DNA from: an uncultured Oscillospiraceae bacterium
GTDB lineage: Bacteria > Bacillota > Clostridia > Oscillospirales > Acutalibacteraceae
NCBI GenBank assembly: GCA_900554335.1
Contig: USGT01000001.1
Span: forward strand, 1-64,000
Direction of reading: 5' to 3'
DNA: 64,000 nucleotides
The notes beneath the pieces are model-generated. The model saw nothing but the letters and a program-made list of their open reading frames with translations. It did not search any database and was not told the origin of the DNA. Positions 49,847-57,737 of this stretch are shown piece by piece. The translations under genes were made by a program, and so were the position numbers. How positions within the stretch are numbered: position 1 is the stretch's first letter; the number at the start of each line of letters is the position of its first letter.

Positions 49847-50767
49847 TTATTCGGTTTTTTCTTCTTCAGCATTTTCGTTTGTTAATTTCTGGCTTGAGGT
49901 TAAGCTTGAAAGATTTGTGCAGGCGTTTTCTATCCAGGTTTCAATGTCGCCATTTTCTTTGTGCTTTTCAATGCAAGAATCGATAACTTTTTTGAGTTTT
50001 TCATTGTCTTTCATCACTGCGGCGAAAATCCCTTGGTCGCTTGGGTCTTCCGGCATGGTCACTTTGCTTTTTACCACGGTTTCGTTGCTTGCAACTGATT
50101 TTTCGAAGTTTTTGTCGTCTGAAACTATTGCTTGAACTTCTCCGCTTTCGAGTTTTTGGATGCATTCTGAGGTGCTTTCGCAGGTGACGGGCTGCGCGTT
50201 CGGAAGATAGTGCCTTACAGAACTGTCTTGGTAAGTTCCTTTTACAACGGCTATTTTTGAGAGCGAAAAATCGTTTAGTTTGGTGATTTTTTCTGCTTCT
50301 GATTTTAAAACGTAAATTGAGTAAGGCTCTTCTTGCCACGGCCAGTAAGAATTGCTTAGTGTGAAGCGCTTTTTAATGTCTGGGCTTGCGTCGAGCGAAG
50401 CCAGCGCTATGTCTATCTCGCCTTTTTCAAGCGAGTTTAGCATTTCTTCGGTTTCATTTTCAACGAATTTAACTTTTACATTTTCGCTAATTTCATTTGC
50501 AATTGCTTTTGCAAGTTCCGCTTCGTAGCCGGCGTCGTTGCCGTCTTTATCTTTGAAAAATTGAATTCCGCCTTTTTTTATTCCAACGACTAACTCTTCA
50601 CGATTTTTAATTGATTCCGGTTCGTGGTAAGAAATCTGGATTTTTTCATCCACGGATTGAGTTTGGTTTTGATTTTCGCTGTTTTGAGAATTTTGACTCT
50701 GGCAAGCGCAAAGGCTGCACGCAAACGCACCGCTCAAAAAAGCAAAAAGAAACTTTTTTATATTCAC
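49847..50767 (-). CDS. Amino-acid ABC transporter substrate-binding lipoprotein
   Basis: 306 residues from a GTG start at 50767 with GGGAG upstream. The lipoprotein signal ends S-L-C-A-C with Cys about residue 22 as lipid site, then a Gln/Asn/Ser linker. The family-3 solute-binding fold is seen in REELVVGIKKGGIQFF, the signature GNDAGYEAELAKAIANEI, IDIALASLDASPDIKKRFTLS and the C-terminal helix. It likely captures a polar amino acid. No permease or ATPase is adjacent; the complete transporter at 59.6-61.8 kb has its own binding domain, so this may be a second receptor for it or for a system elsewhere. Confidence 0.88.
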   Translation of the reverse strand: MNIKKFLFAFLSGAFACSLCACQSQNSQNSENQNQTQSVDEKIQISYHEPESIKNREELVVGIKKGGIQFFKDKDGNDAGYEAELAKAIANEISENVKVKFVENETEEMLNSLEKGEIDIALASLDASPDIKKRFTLSNSYWPWQEEPYSIYVLKSEAEKITKLNDFSLSKIAVVKGTYQDSSVRHYLPNAQPVTCESTSECIQKLESGEVQAIVSDDKNFEKSVASNETVVKSKVTMPEDPSDQGIFAAVMKDNEKLKKVIDSCIEKHKENGDIETWIENACTNLSSLTSSQKLTNENAEEEKTE

Positions 50768-50927
50768 TTAAATTTCTCCCTTCAATTTAAAAGAATCATT
50801 TCCAGGAATTATACTATTACAAAACTAATTTTTAGTCAATAAATTCGATTTTTTGACAAAATATATTTTAAATTAATGAATTTTAATTCAAATAATTGCC
50901 AAACTAATTTCTAGGGAGGGGTTTGAA

Positions 50928-51638
50928 TTGATTAGCAAAAAAAATAATAATGAAACGAACAAACCTGGCGAAAAAGCTTCAACGGGAAGCGAAAAACAAT
51001 ACGAAAGGATTCAAAATATTGGTTCAGTGATAGCAGGCGAGAAGGGCAAAAAAATCTATTGCCTTACGATAATCGGCCAAATTGAAGGCCACACTTATTT
51101 GCCAAGCGAAAATAAAACGACTAAGTATGAGCATGTTATTCCGGAGCTCGTTGCTATTGAGCAAGACCCGGAAATAAAGGGCTTGCTTTTGCTTTTAAAC
51201 ACAGTTGGAGGAGACATCGAAGCAGGCCTTGCAATTGCTGAACTTATTGCAGGAATGAGCAAACCAACGGTTTCGATGGTTATTGGTGGCGGCCATTCAA
51301 TCGGGGTGCCTTTAGCGGTTTGCGCGGATAAATCTTTCATTGCAAAATCTGCAACAATGACTATTCATCCCGTTAGAACAAACGGAATGACGCTTGGAAC
51401 GCAACAATCTTTTGAATATTTCAGGAAAATGCAAGAAAGAATAGCAAATTTTGTGGTTGAAAATTCAAAGATTTCTAAAGAAAGATTTTATGAGCTTTGC
51501 ATGAACACCGAGGAGCTCTCGCTTGATATTGGCACGGTTGTTGAAGGTAAGGATGCTGTGAAAGAGGGGCTTATTGACAAATGCGGAACACTAAGAGAAG
51601 CGATAGATTGCCTTTATAAAATTTCTAAAAATAAATAA
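50928..51638 (+). CDS. tepA: TepA/ClpP-class protease-like protein
   Basis: 236 residues from TTG 50928 (GGGAGGGG upstream). Features of the ClpP/crotonase fold: LLLLNTVGGDIEAGLAIAELI, the nucleophile Ser in GGGHSIGVPLAVCAD, the His in TIHPVRTNG, and Asp-containing DIGTVVEGKDAVKEGLID. This is the TepA (translocation-enhancing) group, linked in Bacillus to protein export and sporulation, not the ClpP proteasome-like peptidase. It stands immediately ahead of ftsK in many Firmicutes; here an LRR gene and uppP lie between. Confidence 0.88.
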   Translation: MISKKNNNETNKPGEKASTGSEKQYERIQNIGSVIAGEKGKKIYCLTIIGQIEGHTYLPSENKTTKYEHVIPELVAIEQDPEIKGLLLLLNTVGGDIEAGLAIAELIAGMSKPTVSMVIGGGHSIGVPLAVCADKSFIAKSATMTIHPVRTNGMTLGTQQSFEYFRKMQERIANFVVENSKISKERFYELCMNTEELSLDIGTVVEGKDAVKEGLIDKCGTLREAIDCLYKISKNK

Positions 51639-51732
51639 AAAATTTGATTTAAAAAAGGAAGATGGCCTAATTTTTAAATAACAAGCTAGAAAATGAAAGT
51701 GAATTTAAAAGATTTAAAGCATAAATCAAAAA

Positions 51733-51762
51733 AATTGCAGCCGAAATTAATGGCTGCTTTTG
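51733..51762 (+). terminator. Terminator after tepA
   Basis: GCAGCC (51737-51742) pairs with GGCTGC (51752-51757) followed by TTTTG. It lies about 100 bases after the tepA stop. Confidence 0.65.
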
Positions 51763-51801
51763 TTATATTTGTTGTGTTTTAAAAACCGAAACTATATAAA
51801 C

Positions 51802-51830
51802 TTGACAAATTTCGAAAAATAATATATTAT
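51802..51830 (+). promoter_or_regulatory. Promoter of the LRR-protein gene
   Basis: TTGACA (51802-51807), 17 bases, TATTAT (51825-51830), about 35 bases before the ATG. Confidence 0.7.
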
Positions 51831-51864
51831 TCATGCAAAAATATAAGCAGGAGTGTGAGCTGCA

Positions 51865-52872
51865 ATGTTGAATCCAAGAAAAGCCATAAAAATGGGAAAA
51901 GCTACTTTAGAAGAAAGATCAAAAAAGAACCAGGAAAATTACGAGTTAAAAGTAAGTAGTTTGCGTAATGCTTGTGAAAGATTTATAACATACCTGGAAA
52001 ATGAATGTTTGGAAGATAAGAAAGAACTTAAATATGCTGAGATTTTAAAATATTTTAAGATAATGTTTTCACTTCAACTGAAAAAGTCTCAAATGCTTTC
52101 CCGCACAAGCAGGGTTCTTAACAAAATGAGCAAAGAGCTTTCAAAATTTAAAGGTAATTTTTCCCCCAAAGATTCAGAAAGATATTCGAAAGTTTTTAAA
52201 TACAAACGTGAGAAAGTTAATGAAAAATCTAAATATATAAAACGTTCTGCAATTGATGATGAAAAAGTGTATGTATATTTTACAAAAATAATTCCTGGAA
52301 TTTTGGGAGGAAAGGCACATAAACTAAAAAAGCTTGAAAAAGTAGCTGAAGCTGCTGAAGAAACCTCGAAAGAAAATGACAGCAAAACCGAATATATTGT
52401 CGATAAAAAAGATGATTTTAAAAAAGTTGAAATTTATAAAGAAACGCTTGAAAAAGTGTCTTTAGGAAGCAAAATTAAAGAAATTCCCCCAGAATCGTTT
52501 TCGGGATTTGATAAACTTAAAGGAGTATCTTTGAGTGAAAAGTGCAAAAAGATCGGTGCAAGGGCATTTTTAGGGTGCGAAGAGCTTGTGGATATTAACC
52601 TTGGAAAAGTTATAGAAATTTGTGCAAATGCTTTTTACAATTGCAAAAAGCTCGAAAAAGTTGATTTAAGCAGTATTAAAAGTGAAAAAACAATTGGAGA
52701 AAATGCCTTTAGTAATTGCAACAAATTAAAAAGTGTGACTTTGCCGGAAAATAGCAATCGCAGAGAAGAAATAAAGGCAAAAGGAATAAAAAATAAAGTG
52801 TTAGAACAAGTAGGAAACCCGGCAGCTGAGTCCATTACTTTTACTAATGACCCTGACGAAATAAAAAAATAA
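51865..52872 (+). CDS. BspA-type leucine-rich repeat protein without signal peptide
   Basis: 335 residues. The first 165 or so are charged and helical (Lys/Glu-rich; part probably coiled coil). Residues about 195-300 carry LRR_5 (BspA-like) repeats: LKGVSLSEKCKKIGARAFLGCEELVDINLG, where the recurring unit is I-G-x-x-A-F-x-x-C-x-x-L. There are about four repeats. BspA-type LRR proteins of gut bacteria are usually secreted adhesins. This one has no signal peptide, transmembrane helix or wall anchor, so it is probably cytoplasmic or exported by an unusual path. Unknown function. Confidence 0.75.
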   Translation: MLNPRKAIKMGKATLEERSKKNQENYELKVSSLRNACERFITYLENECLEDKKELKYAEILKYFKIMFSLQLKKSQMLSRTSRVLNKMSKELSKFKGNFSPKDSERYSKVFKYKREKVNEKSKYIKRSAIDDEKVYVYFTKIIPGILGGKAHKLKKLEKVAEAAEETSKENDSKTEYIVDKKDDFKKVEIYKETLEKVSLGSKIKEIPPESFSGFDKLKGVSLSEKCKKIGARAFLGCEELVDINLGKVIEICANAFYNCKKLEKVDLSSIKSEKTIGENAFSNCNKLKSVTLPENSNRREEIKAKGIKNKVLEQVGNPAAESITFTNDPDEIKK

Positions 52873-52880
52873 TAAAACTT

Positions 52881-52913
52881 GCCCATGCTTTGACTGCGTG
52901 GGCTTTATTTTTG
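52881..52913 (+). terminator. Terminator of the LRR-protein gene
   Basis: GCCCATGC (52881-52888) pairs with GCGTGGGC (52896-52903), then TTTATTTTT. Confidence 0.85.
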
Positions 52914-53034
52914 AAAAAATAAGCTTTATTGTGAAAAATCGCACTGTTATTTCATTTTCAAAAGTAGTATAATTAAAATTCAGAAAATTATCATATAATT
53001 AATCAGAAAAATAAAAAAGGGGAGTAAAGTAAAA

Positions 53035-54030
53035 ATGAGAATGAGTGTTGGCGCAGCTATACTTTCGTATGGTTCGATAGCATTTTTAGGGTCCATAATT
53101 TTAGGAATAGTCCAGGGGTTAACCGAATTTTTGCCGGTTTCAAGCAGCGGGCATTTGCTTATTGCGCAGCATATTTTAGGTTTTGGAAACAGCCAATTCG
53201 GTAATGATTTGTTATTTTTCAATGTAATGCTTCATTTCGGAACTCTAATTGCAGTTTTAGCGGTTTACAGAAAAGAAGTAATCGAACTTATAAAAGCGTT
53301 TTTCAGAATGGTTTCAAAAATTTTCAAAAAAGAATTTGATTTCAAAAAAATGGACGATAACGAAAACATGGTAGTAATGCTGATAGTTGGCCTTTTGCCA
53401 CTTTTCATGCTGTTTTTGCCGGTTTTCGGAACAGGAATGAACATAAAAGGAATTGCAGAAGAACTTGCAAACGAAAAGAACGTTTTAATAGTTGGCATTT
53501 CTTTAATTTTCACAAGTTTTCTTCTTAGAAAAGGAATTAAAGCCGAAACAAGCGCCAAAATTTCTGCAGTAAGCGCTAATGGTGAAAGCGCAGTTGAAGG
53601 CAGAACAAGGCTTGAAATCATGGATGCAGTTTCAATTGGTGTTATGCAATTTGTTGCGGCTATTTTCCCGGGCATTTCACGTTCCGGCTCGACTTTGTCG
53701 GTTGCTCTTATGCGTGGAATAAACAAAAAAACAGCCCTTGATTACTCTTTCATTCTTGGCATTCCGGCAATCGTTGCGGCGGTATTGCTTGAGCTCAAAG
53801 AAGCCATTGAACAAGGTGCGGTTACTTTAGACGGAATTGTTCCTACGATTCTTGGAATGATTGTTTCGGCAATTGCCGGATTCTATGCAATTAAACTTTT
53901 CAAGTGGCTTTTGAAAACAGACAAGATGAATATATTCGTGATTTACACTTTAGTCGTTGGAATTATCTCGATTGTAATCGGAATAATTGAAATGGTTATT
54001 GGAAAAAGTCTTTTCCCCGGTCTTTTTTAA
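53035..54030 (+). CDS. uppP: Undecaprenyl-diphosphatase UppP (BacA)
   Basis: 331 residues, GGGGAG before ATG. Family motifs GIVQGLTEFLPVSSSGHL (near residue 25, catalytic E and S) and FPGISRSGSTLSVALMRG (near residue 210) are intact. There are about eight membrane helices. It recycles undecaprenyl diphosphate to the carrier phosphate for wall synthesis and gives bacitracin resistance when overproduced. At 331 residues it is somewhat longer than the usual 265-280, owing to a loop after residue 85 and another near 180. Confidence 0.94.
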   Translation: MRMSVGAAILSYGSIAFLGSIILGIVQGLTEFLPVSSSGHLLIAQHILGFGNSQFGNDLLFFNVMLHFGTLIAVLAVYRKEVIELIKAFFRMVSKIFKKEFDFKKMDDNENMVVMLIVGLLPLFMLFLPVFGTGMNIKGIAEELANEKNVLIVGISLIFTSFLLRKGIKAETSAKISAVSANGESAVEGRTRLEIMDAVSIGVMQFVAAIFPGISRSGSTLSVALMRGINKKTALDYSFILGIPAIVAAVLLELKEAIEQGAVTLDGIVPTILGMIVSAIAGFYAIKLFKWLLKTDKMNIFVIYTLVVGIISIVIGIIEMVIGKSLFPGLF

Positions 54031-54064
54031 ATAAAAGGCCGCTTTTAAAATTAGGAGGTAAATA

Positions 54065-56428
54065 ATGCCTAAAAGGACGTATAAACCGGCGGCGAAAACC
54101 GGCAGCAAAAAGAAAACTGTGAAGCAAAAGCCCGCAAAACAAAAAAGCAGCATCGACAACCGCGCATTTTCGATTATCATGTTTGCAATTTCAGCTTTGA
54201 TGTTTTTTGTTATTTTTGCTCCGGGCGAAAACATATGGTTTTATATCCATAAGTTCATTGTTGGATTGCTTGGAATGGGAGCAGTCTTTTTGCCGGTTTC
54301 TCTTTGCTATCTTTCAGTGGTGAGCGCGGTAAGAAAAGAAATTAAAAACAAAAAAATGACTTTAATAGTCTTTGGAATAATGGTTTTGATGCTTTGCTCT
54401 TGCATGTATGTTTTTTCGAGCGAACTAGTTAAAAATCAACCGAAAGCTTGGATAGGTTACATAATTGAAAATTTCAAAAATTCAAAACTTGATGGTGGCC
54501 CGGGAATTTTAGGCGCGTTTGCGGGCGCGTTTTTAACGTGGGCTTTTGGAAGTTTTGGCGCGAAAGTCAGCAGTGTTATTACCATTTTCATTTGCATTAT
54601 GCTAATTAGCGGCATGACCCTCACGGGCTTTTTCAGGATGATTTTGGTTCCGTTTTTGGCTGTGAAGAAAAAGTTTAAAGAAGTTTATCAAACCAAGAAA
54701 ATCACCGATAATTTAGAAGCTTCGTTTAAAAAAGAACCTGAAAAAGAAGAGCCTATTTTTAAAGAAATTTCTGAGCCTGAAGTCCCGCAGAAAAAGTCAG
54801 AACGTGAAATTGAAGACAATATTTCTGCGGTTACTGAGAAGTTTTTGTCGCGCATTAAAAACGTGGGTAACAATTCAGCTGCTGAAGAAAAGCCAGAGGT
54901 CGATGAAGAGCTTGAAAAATCTGAAACCATGGTTAGCGCTTCGGGCGAGGATAACTATGAATTCCCGTCAATTGAGCTTCTTAACAAGCCGCCTGTGCCT
55001 AAAGATGAAGACATAAGCGCGGAGCTTAACACCAACGGCAGAACGCTCGTTGACACGCTGCAAAGCTTTAACGTTCAAACTAAGATAGTTGACATCAGCC
55101 GTGGCCCTGCAGTAACGAGGTATGAGCTTCAGCCTGCTTCGGGCGTTAAAATAAGCAAAATAACCACTTTGGCGGATGACATTGCACTTAATCTTGCTGC
55201 TGCAGGGGTTAGGATCGAGGCGCCAATCCCGGGCAAAGCGGCCGTTGGAGTTGAAATTCCTAACAAAGTTGTGAGCATGGTTGGAATGAGGGAGCTAATT
55301 TCATCAAGCACTTTTAAATCTTCGAAAAGCAAACTTACGGTTGTTCTAGGAAAGGATATTTCCGGCGAAGTAACAGTTGCAGACCTTGCAAAAATGCCGC
55401 ATCTTTTGATTGCGGGTTCAACGGGTTCAGGTAAGTCCGTTTGCATAAACTCTTTTATAATTAGCATTCTTTATAACGCAAAGCCAAGTGAAGTCAGGCT
55501 TTTAATGATTGACCCTAAAGTCGTTGAGCTTGGAATTTACAACGGTATTCCGCATCTTTTAGTGCCTGTTGTGACTGATGCCAGGAAAGCGGCTGGTGCG
55601 CTCGGCTGGGCTGTTAACGAAATGACTAAGAGATATAAAATTTTCGCGGATAACAACGTAAGAGACATTTATTCTTACAATGAATTCGTTGAGCAAGAAG
55701 CTGCTAAATCTGCCGAAAAGGCCGAAACGCTTGAAAAAATGCCGCAAATTGTTATTGTTATTGATGAGCTTTCAGACCTTATGATGGCTGCACCGAATGA
55801 AGTCGAAGATTACATCTGCAGGCTTGCTCAGATGGCTCGTGCTGCGGGGATGCACCTAGTTATTGCAACTCAGCGCCCGTCAGTTGACGTAATCACAGGA
55901 ATAATCAAAGCGAACATTCCAAGCAGGATTGCTCTGGCTGTTTCTTCGCAAATTGATTCAAGAACTATTCTTGACATGAGCGGTGCAGAAAAGCTTCTCG
56001 GTCGAGGCGACATGCTTTTTTCTCCTGCGGGTTCTTCGAAGCCGACGAGGGTTCAAGGCTGCTATGTTACTGACAAAGAAATTGAAAAAGTTATAAAATA
56101 TGTTAAAAGTTCCCAGCAAAGCGATTACGATAATAATATTGCAAAAGAAATTGAGAAAAATTCTGCCAGAGAAAATCTTAAAACCTCCGACGAAAAGTTT
56201 GATGTCAAAGTTGACCCTGTTATGAAAGAGGCCATAAAATGCGTCGTAGAAGCAGGACAAGCCTCGACTTCGTTCTTGCAAAGAAGGCTCAGAGTTGGCT
56301 ACGCAAGAGCAGGAAGGCTCATTGACGAAATGGAGCAAATGGGAATTGTCGGGCCGCATGAAGGCTCAAAGCCACGGCAGGTTCTTATTAATTATCAGCA
56401 ATTTTTAGAAATGAATATAAACAGTTAA
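54065..56428 (+). CDS. ftsK: FtsK/SpoIIIE-family DNA translocase
   Basis: 787 residues, AGGAGG before ATG. A basic tail precedes four membrane helices (about residues 30-200), then an acidic linker (about 220-320). The alpha-beta motor has Walker A LIAGSTGSGKSVCINSF (near residue 455), Walker B IVIVIDELSDLMM and the DMSGAEKLLGRGDML motif. The gamma winged-helix domain ends the protein (QASTSFLQRRLRVGYARAGR). In spore formers it pumps the chromosome into the forespore and clears DNA from the division septum; which role this copy serves cannot be decided here. Confidence 0.96.
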   Translation: MPKRTYKPAAKTGSKKKTVKQKPAKQKSSIDNRAFSIIMFAISALMFFVIFAPGENIWFYIHKFIVGLLGMGAVFLPVSLCYLSVVSAVRKEIKNKKMTLIVFGIMVLMLCSCMYVFSSELVKNQPKAWIGYIIENFKNSKLDGGPGILGAFAGAFLTWAFGSFGAKVSSVITIFICIMLISGMTLTGFFRMILVPFLAVKKKFKEVYQTKKITDNLEASFKKEPEKEEPIFKEISEPEVPQKKSEREIEDNISAVTEKFLSRIKNVGNNSAAEEKPEVDEELEKSETMVSASGEDNYEFPSIELLNKPPVPKDEDISAELNTNGRTLVDTLQSFNVQTKIVDISRGPAVTRYELQPASGVKISKITTLADDIALNLAAAGVRIEAPIPGKAAVGVEIPNKVVSMVGMRELISSSTFKSSKSKLTVVLGKDISGEVTVADLAKMPHLLIAGSTGSGKSVCINSFIISILYNAKPSEVRLLMIDPKVVELGIYNGIPHLLVPVVTDARKAAGALGWAVNEMTKRYKIFADNNVRDIYSYNEFVEQEAAKSAEKAETLEKMPQIVIVIDELSDLMMAAPNEVEDYICRLAQMARAAGMHLVIATQRPSVDVITGIIKANIPSRIALAVSSQIDSRTILDMSGAEKLLGRGDMLFSPAGSSKPTRVQGCYVTDKEIEKVIKYVKSSQQSDYDNNIAKEIEKNSARENLKTSDEKFDVKVDPVMKEAIKCVVEAGQASTSFLQRRLRVGYARAGRLIDEMEQMGIVGPHEGSKPRQVLINYQQFLEMNINS

Positions 56429-56444
56429 CTGCGGAGGTCCAGAC

Positions 56445-57389
56445 TTGAAGTTTAAAAGAAAACTCAAAAAATTTTCGAAAAATAAAATACTCTATTTGAT
56501 TTTGGGCGTTGCTTTTCTTTTTGCAGCTATTTTTTCGAACTGCGAGAATACACAAGGCTTTAAAATTAAAAATACTTTTAATTCATCTTTATTTAATAAT
56601 GAAAAAGAAAACACCGAAAATATTAGCGAAGATTTGCAGGTGCATTTTCTTGATGTTGGCAAAGCTGATTTCATTTACATAAAATTTAAAAACCATAACA
56701 TTATAATTGACGCAGCGGATAGAGAACCAAACAGCATTGTTACTGAATATCTTAAAAAACAGGATGTTTCAAAAATTGATTTGGCGGCTGTTTCTCATGT
56801 GCACAGAGACCACATTGGCCAAATGGCTGAAGTTATTAAAAACTTTCATGTTGAAAAGTTTATTATGTCCGAAATTCCTGAAAGCCTCATTCCAACCGGC
56901 AAAATTTATGAAAAGATGCTTCTTGCTCTGAAAGAAAAAGAAGTTAATTCACAATTTGCCAAAGCCGGTGAAAATTTCGAAATAGAAGACCTTAAAATCG
57001 AAGTTTTAGGACCGGTTAAAGAAGGCAAAAATCTTAACGACACTTCGCTGGTTTTGAAAATGATTTACAAAGACGTTAGCTTTTTATTCACCGGTGATGC
57101 AGAAAAAACGGAAGAAAGCGATATTATCAATGCAAAATATAACCTCAAGGCGGACGTTTTGAAAGTTGGCCACCATGGAAGCAGAACTTCAAGCTCAGAA
57201 AATTTCTTGAAAAAAGTTTCGCCAAAATTTGCAGTTATTTCAGTCGGCCCGGATAAAAACAATCTTCCTAAAGAAGAAATTTTGAAAAGAATTGAAAAAT
57301 ACTGCAAAAATATTCATAGGACTGACTTAAACGGTAATATTATAATTTCGACTGACGGCAAAAACATAAAAGTTAAAAGCGAAAAGTAG
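56445..57389 (+). CDS. ComEC-like metallo-beta-lactamase-fold hydrolase
   Basis: 314 residues from TTG 56445 (GGAGG seven bases upstream). An N-terminal membrane anchor (about residues 12-30) is followed by a metallo-beta-lactamase fold outside the cell: LQVHFLDVGKADF, the metal site SHVHRDHIGQM, LLFTGDA-like SFLFTGDAEKTEES, and VGHHGSRTSS. This is the stand-alone form of the ComEC C-terminal domain, a putative extracellular nuclease or phosphodiesterase. It is followed after 13 bases by a DUF3006 protein, a pairing known in Firmicutes. Confidence 0.85.
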   Translation: MKFKRKLKKFSKNKILYLILGVAFLFAAIFSNCENTQGFKIKNTFNSSLFNNEKENTENISEDLQVHFLDVGKADFIYIKFKNHNIIIDAADREPNSIVTEYLKKQDVSKIDLAAVSHVHRDHIGQMAEVIKNFHVEKFIMSEIPESLIPTGKIYEKMLLALKEKEVNSQFAKAGENFEIEDLKIEVLGPVKEGKNLNDTSLVLKMIYKDVSFLFTGDAEKTEESDIINAKYNLKADVLKVGHHGSRTSSSENFLKKVSPKFAVISVGPDKNNLPKEEILKRIEKYCKNIHRTDLNGNIIISTDGKNIKVKSEK

Positions 57390-57402
57390 TAGGGAGGAGA
57401 TC

Positions 57403-57627
57403 ATGGAATATTTATCGGTTGATTCTGTTGAAAAAGGCAGCCATGCGGTTTGCGAAGATGAAAATGGCGATGAAGTTATCTTAGATTTTAAAGATCTCCC
57501 TAGAGGAGTTAAAGAAAGCGACATGATTTTTATGGATGACTTCGGTAAATGGCATGTAGACAAGAAGCTTACAAAAGAAAGAAAAAGAAAAATAGCTGAT
57601 TTAATGAAAGAAATTTTTGAAAAATGA
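57403..57627 (+). CDS. DUF3006-family small protein
   Basis: 74 residues, GGGAGGAG before ATG. The body matches DUF3006 small proteins: YLSVDSVEKGSHAVCEDENG, VILDFKDLPRGVKESD and a basic helical C-terminus (KLTKERKRKIADLMKEIFEK). These are encoded next to ComEC-like metallo-beta-lactamase proteins, but their role is unknown. Confidence 0.8.
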   Translation: MEYLSVDSVEKGSHAVCEDENGDEVILDFKDLPRGVKESDMIFMDDFGKWHVDKKLTKERKRKIADLMKEIFEK

Positions 57628-57636
57628 GATGTAAAT

Positions 57637-57665
57637 TTGACTTTTGTGTCGGTTTTTGCTATTTA
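57637..57665 (+). promoter_or_regulatory. Possible promoter of the permease operon
   Basis: TTGACT (57637-57642), 17 bases, TATTTA (57660-57665). A TATAAT at about 57695 lacks a matched -35. The 110-base gap is too short for a ydaO-type (cyclic di-AMP) riboswitch. Confidence 0.35.
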
Positions 57666-57737
57666 ATAGAGTTGTGTGCTAATATATAACTATATAATGA
57701 AAAATAAAATTTAATTAAAAATGGAGACGATAACATC

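Noticed and set aside
51693..51782. Possible 29-residue gene after tepA (M-K-V-N-L-K-D...)
   Set aside because: No ribosome binding site, and the coding stretch is the terminator hairpin itself.
57403..57627. Antitoxin or transcription regulator
   Set aside because: No helix-turn-helix or ribbon-helix-helix; the sequence and the neighbouring metallo-beta-lactamase gene fit DUF3006.
57628..57737. Cyclic di-AMP (ydaO) riboswitch ahead of the KimA-like gene
   Set aside because: The gap is only 110 bases, too short for that class, and none of its conserved segments is present.
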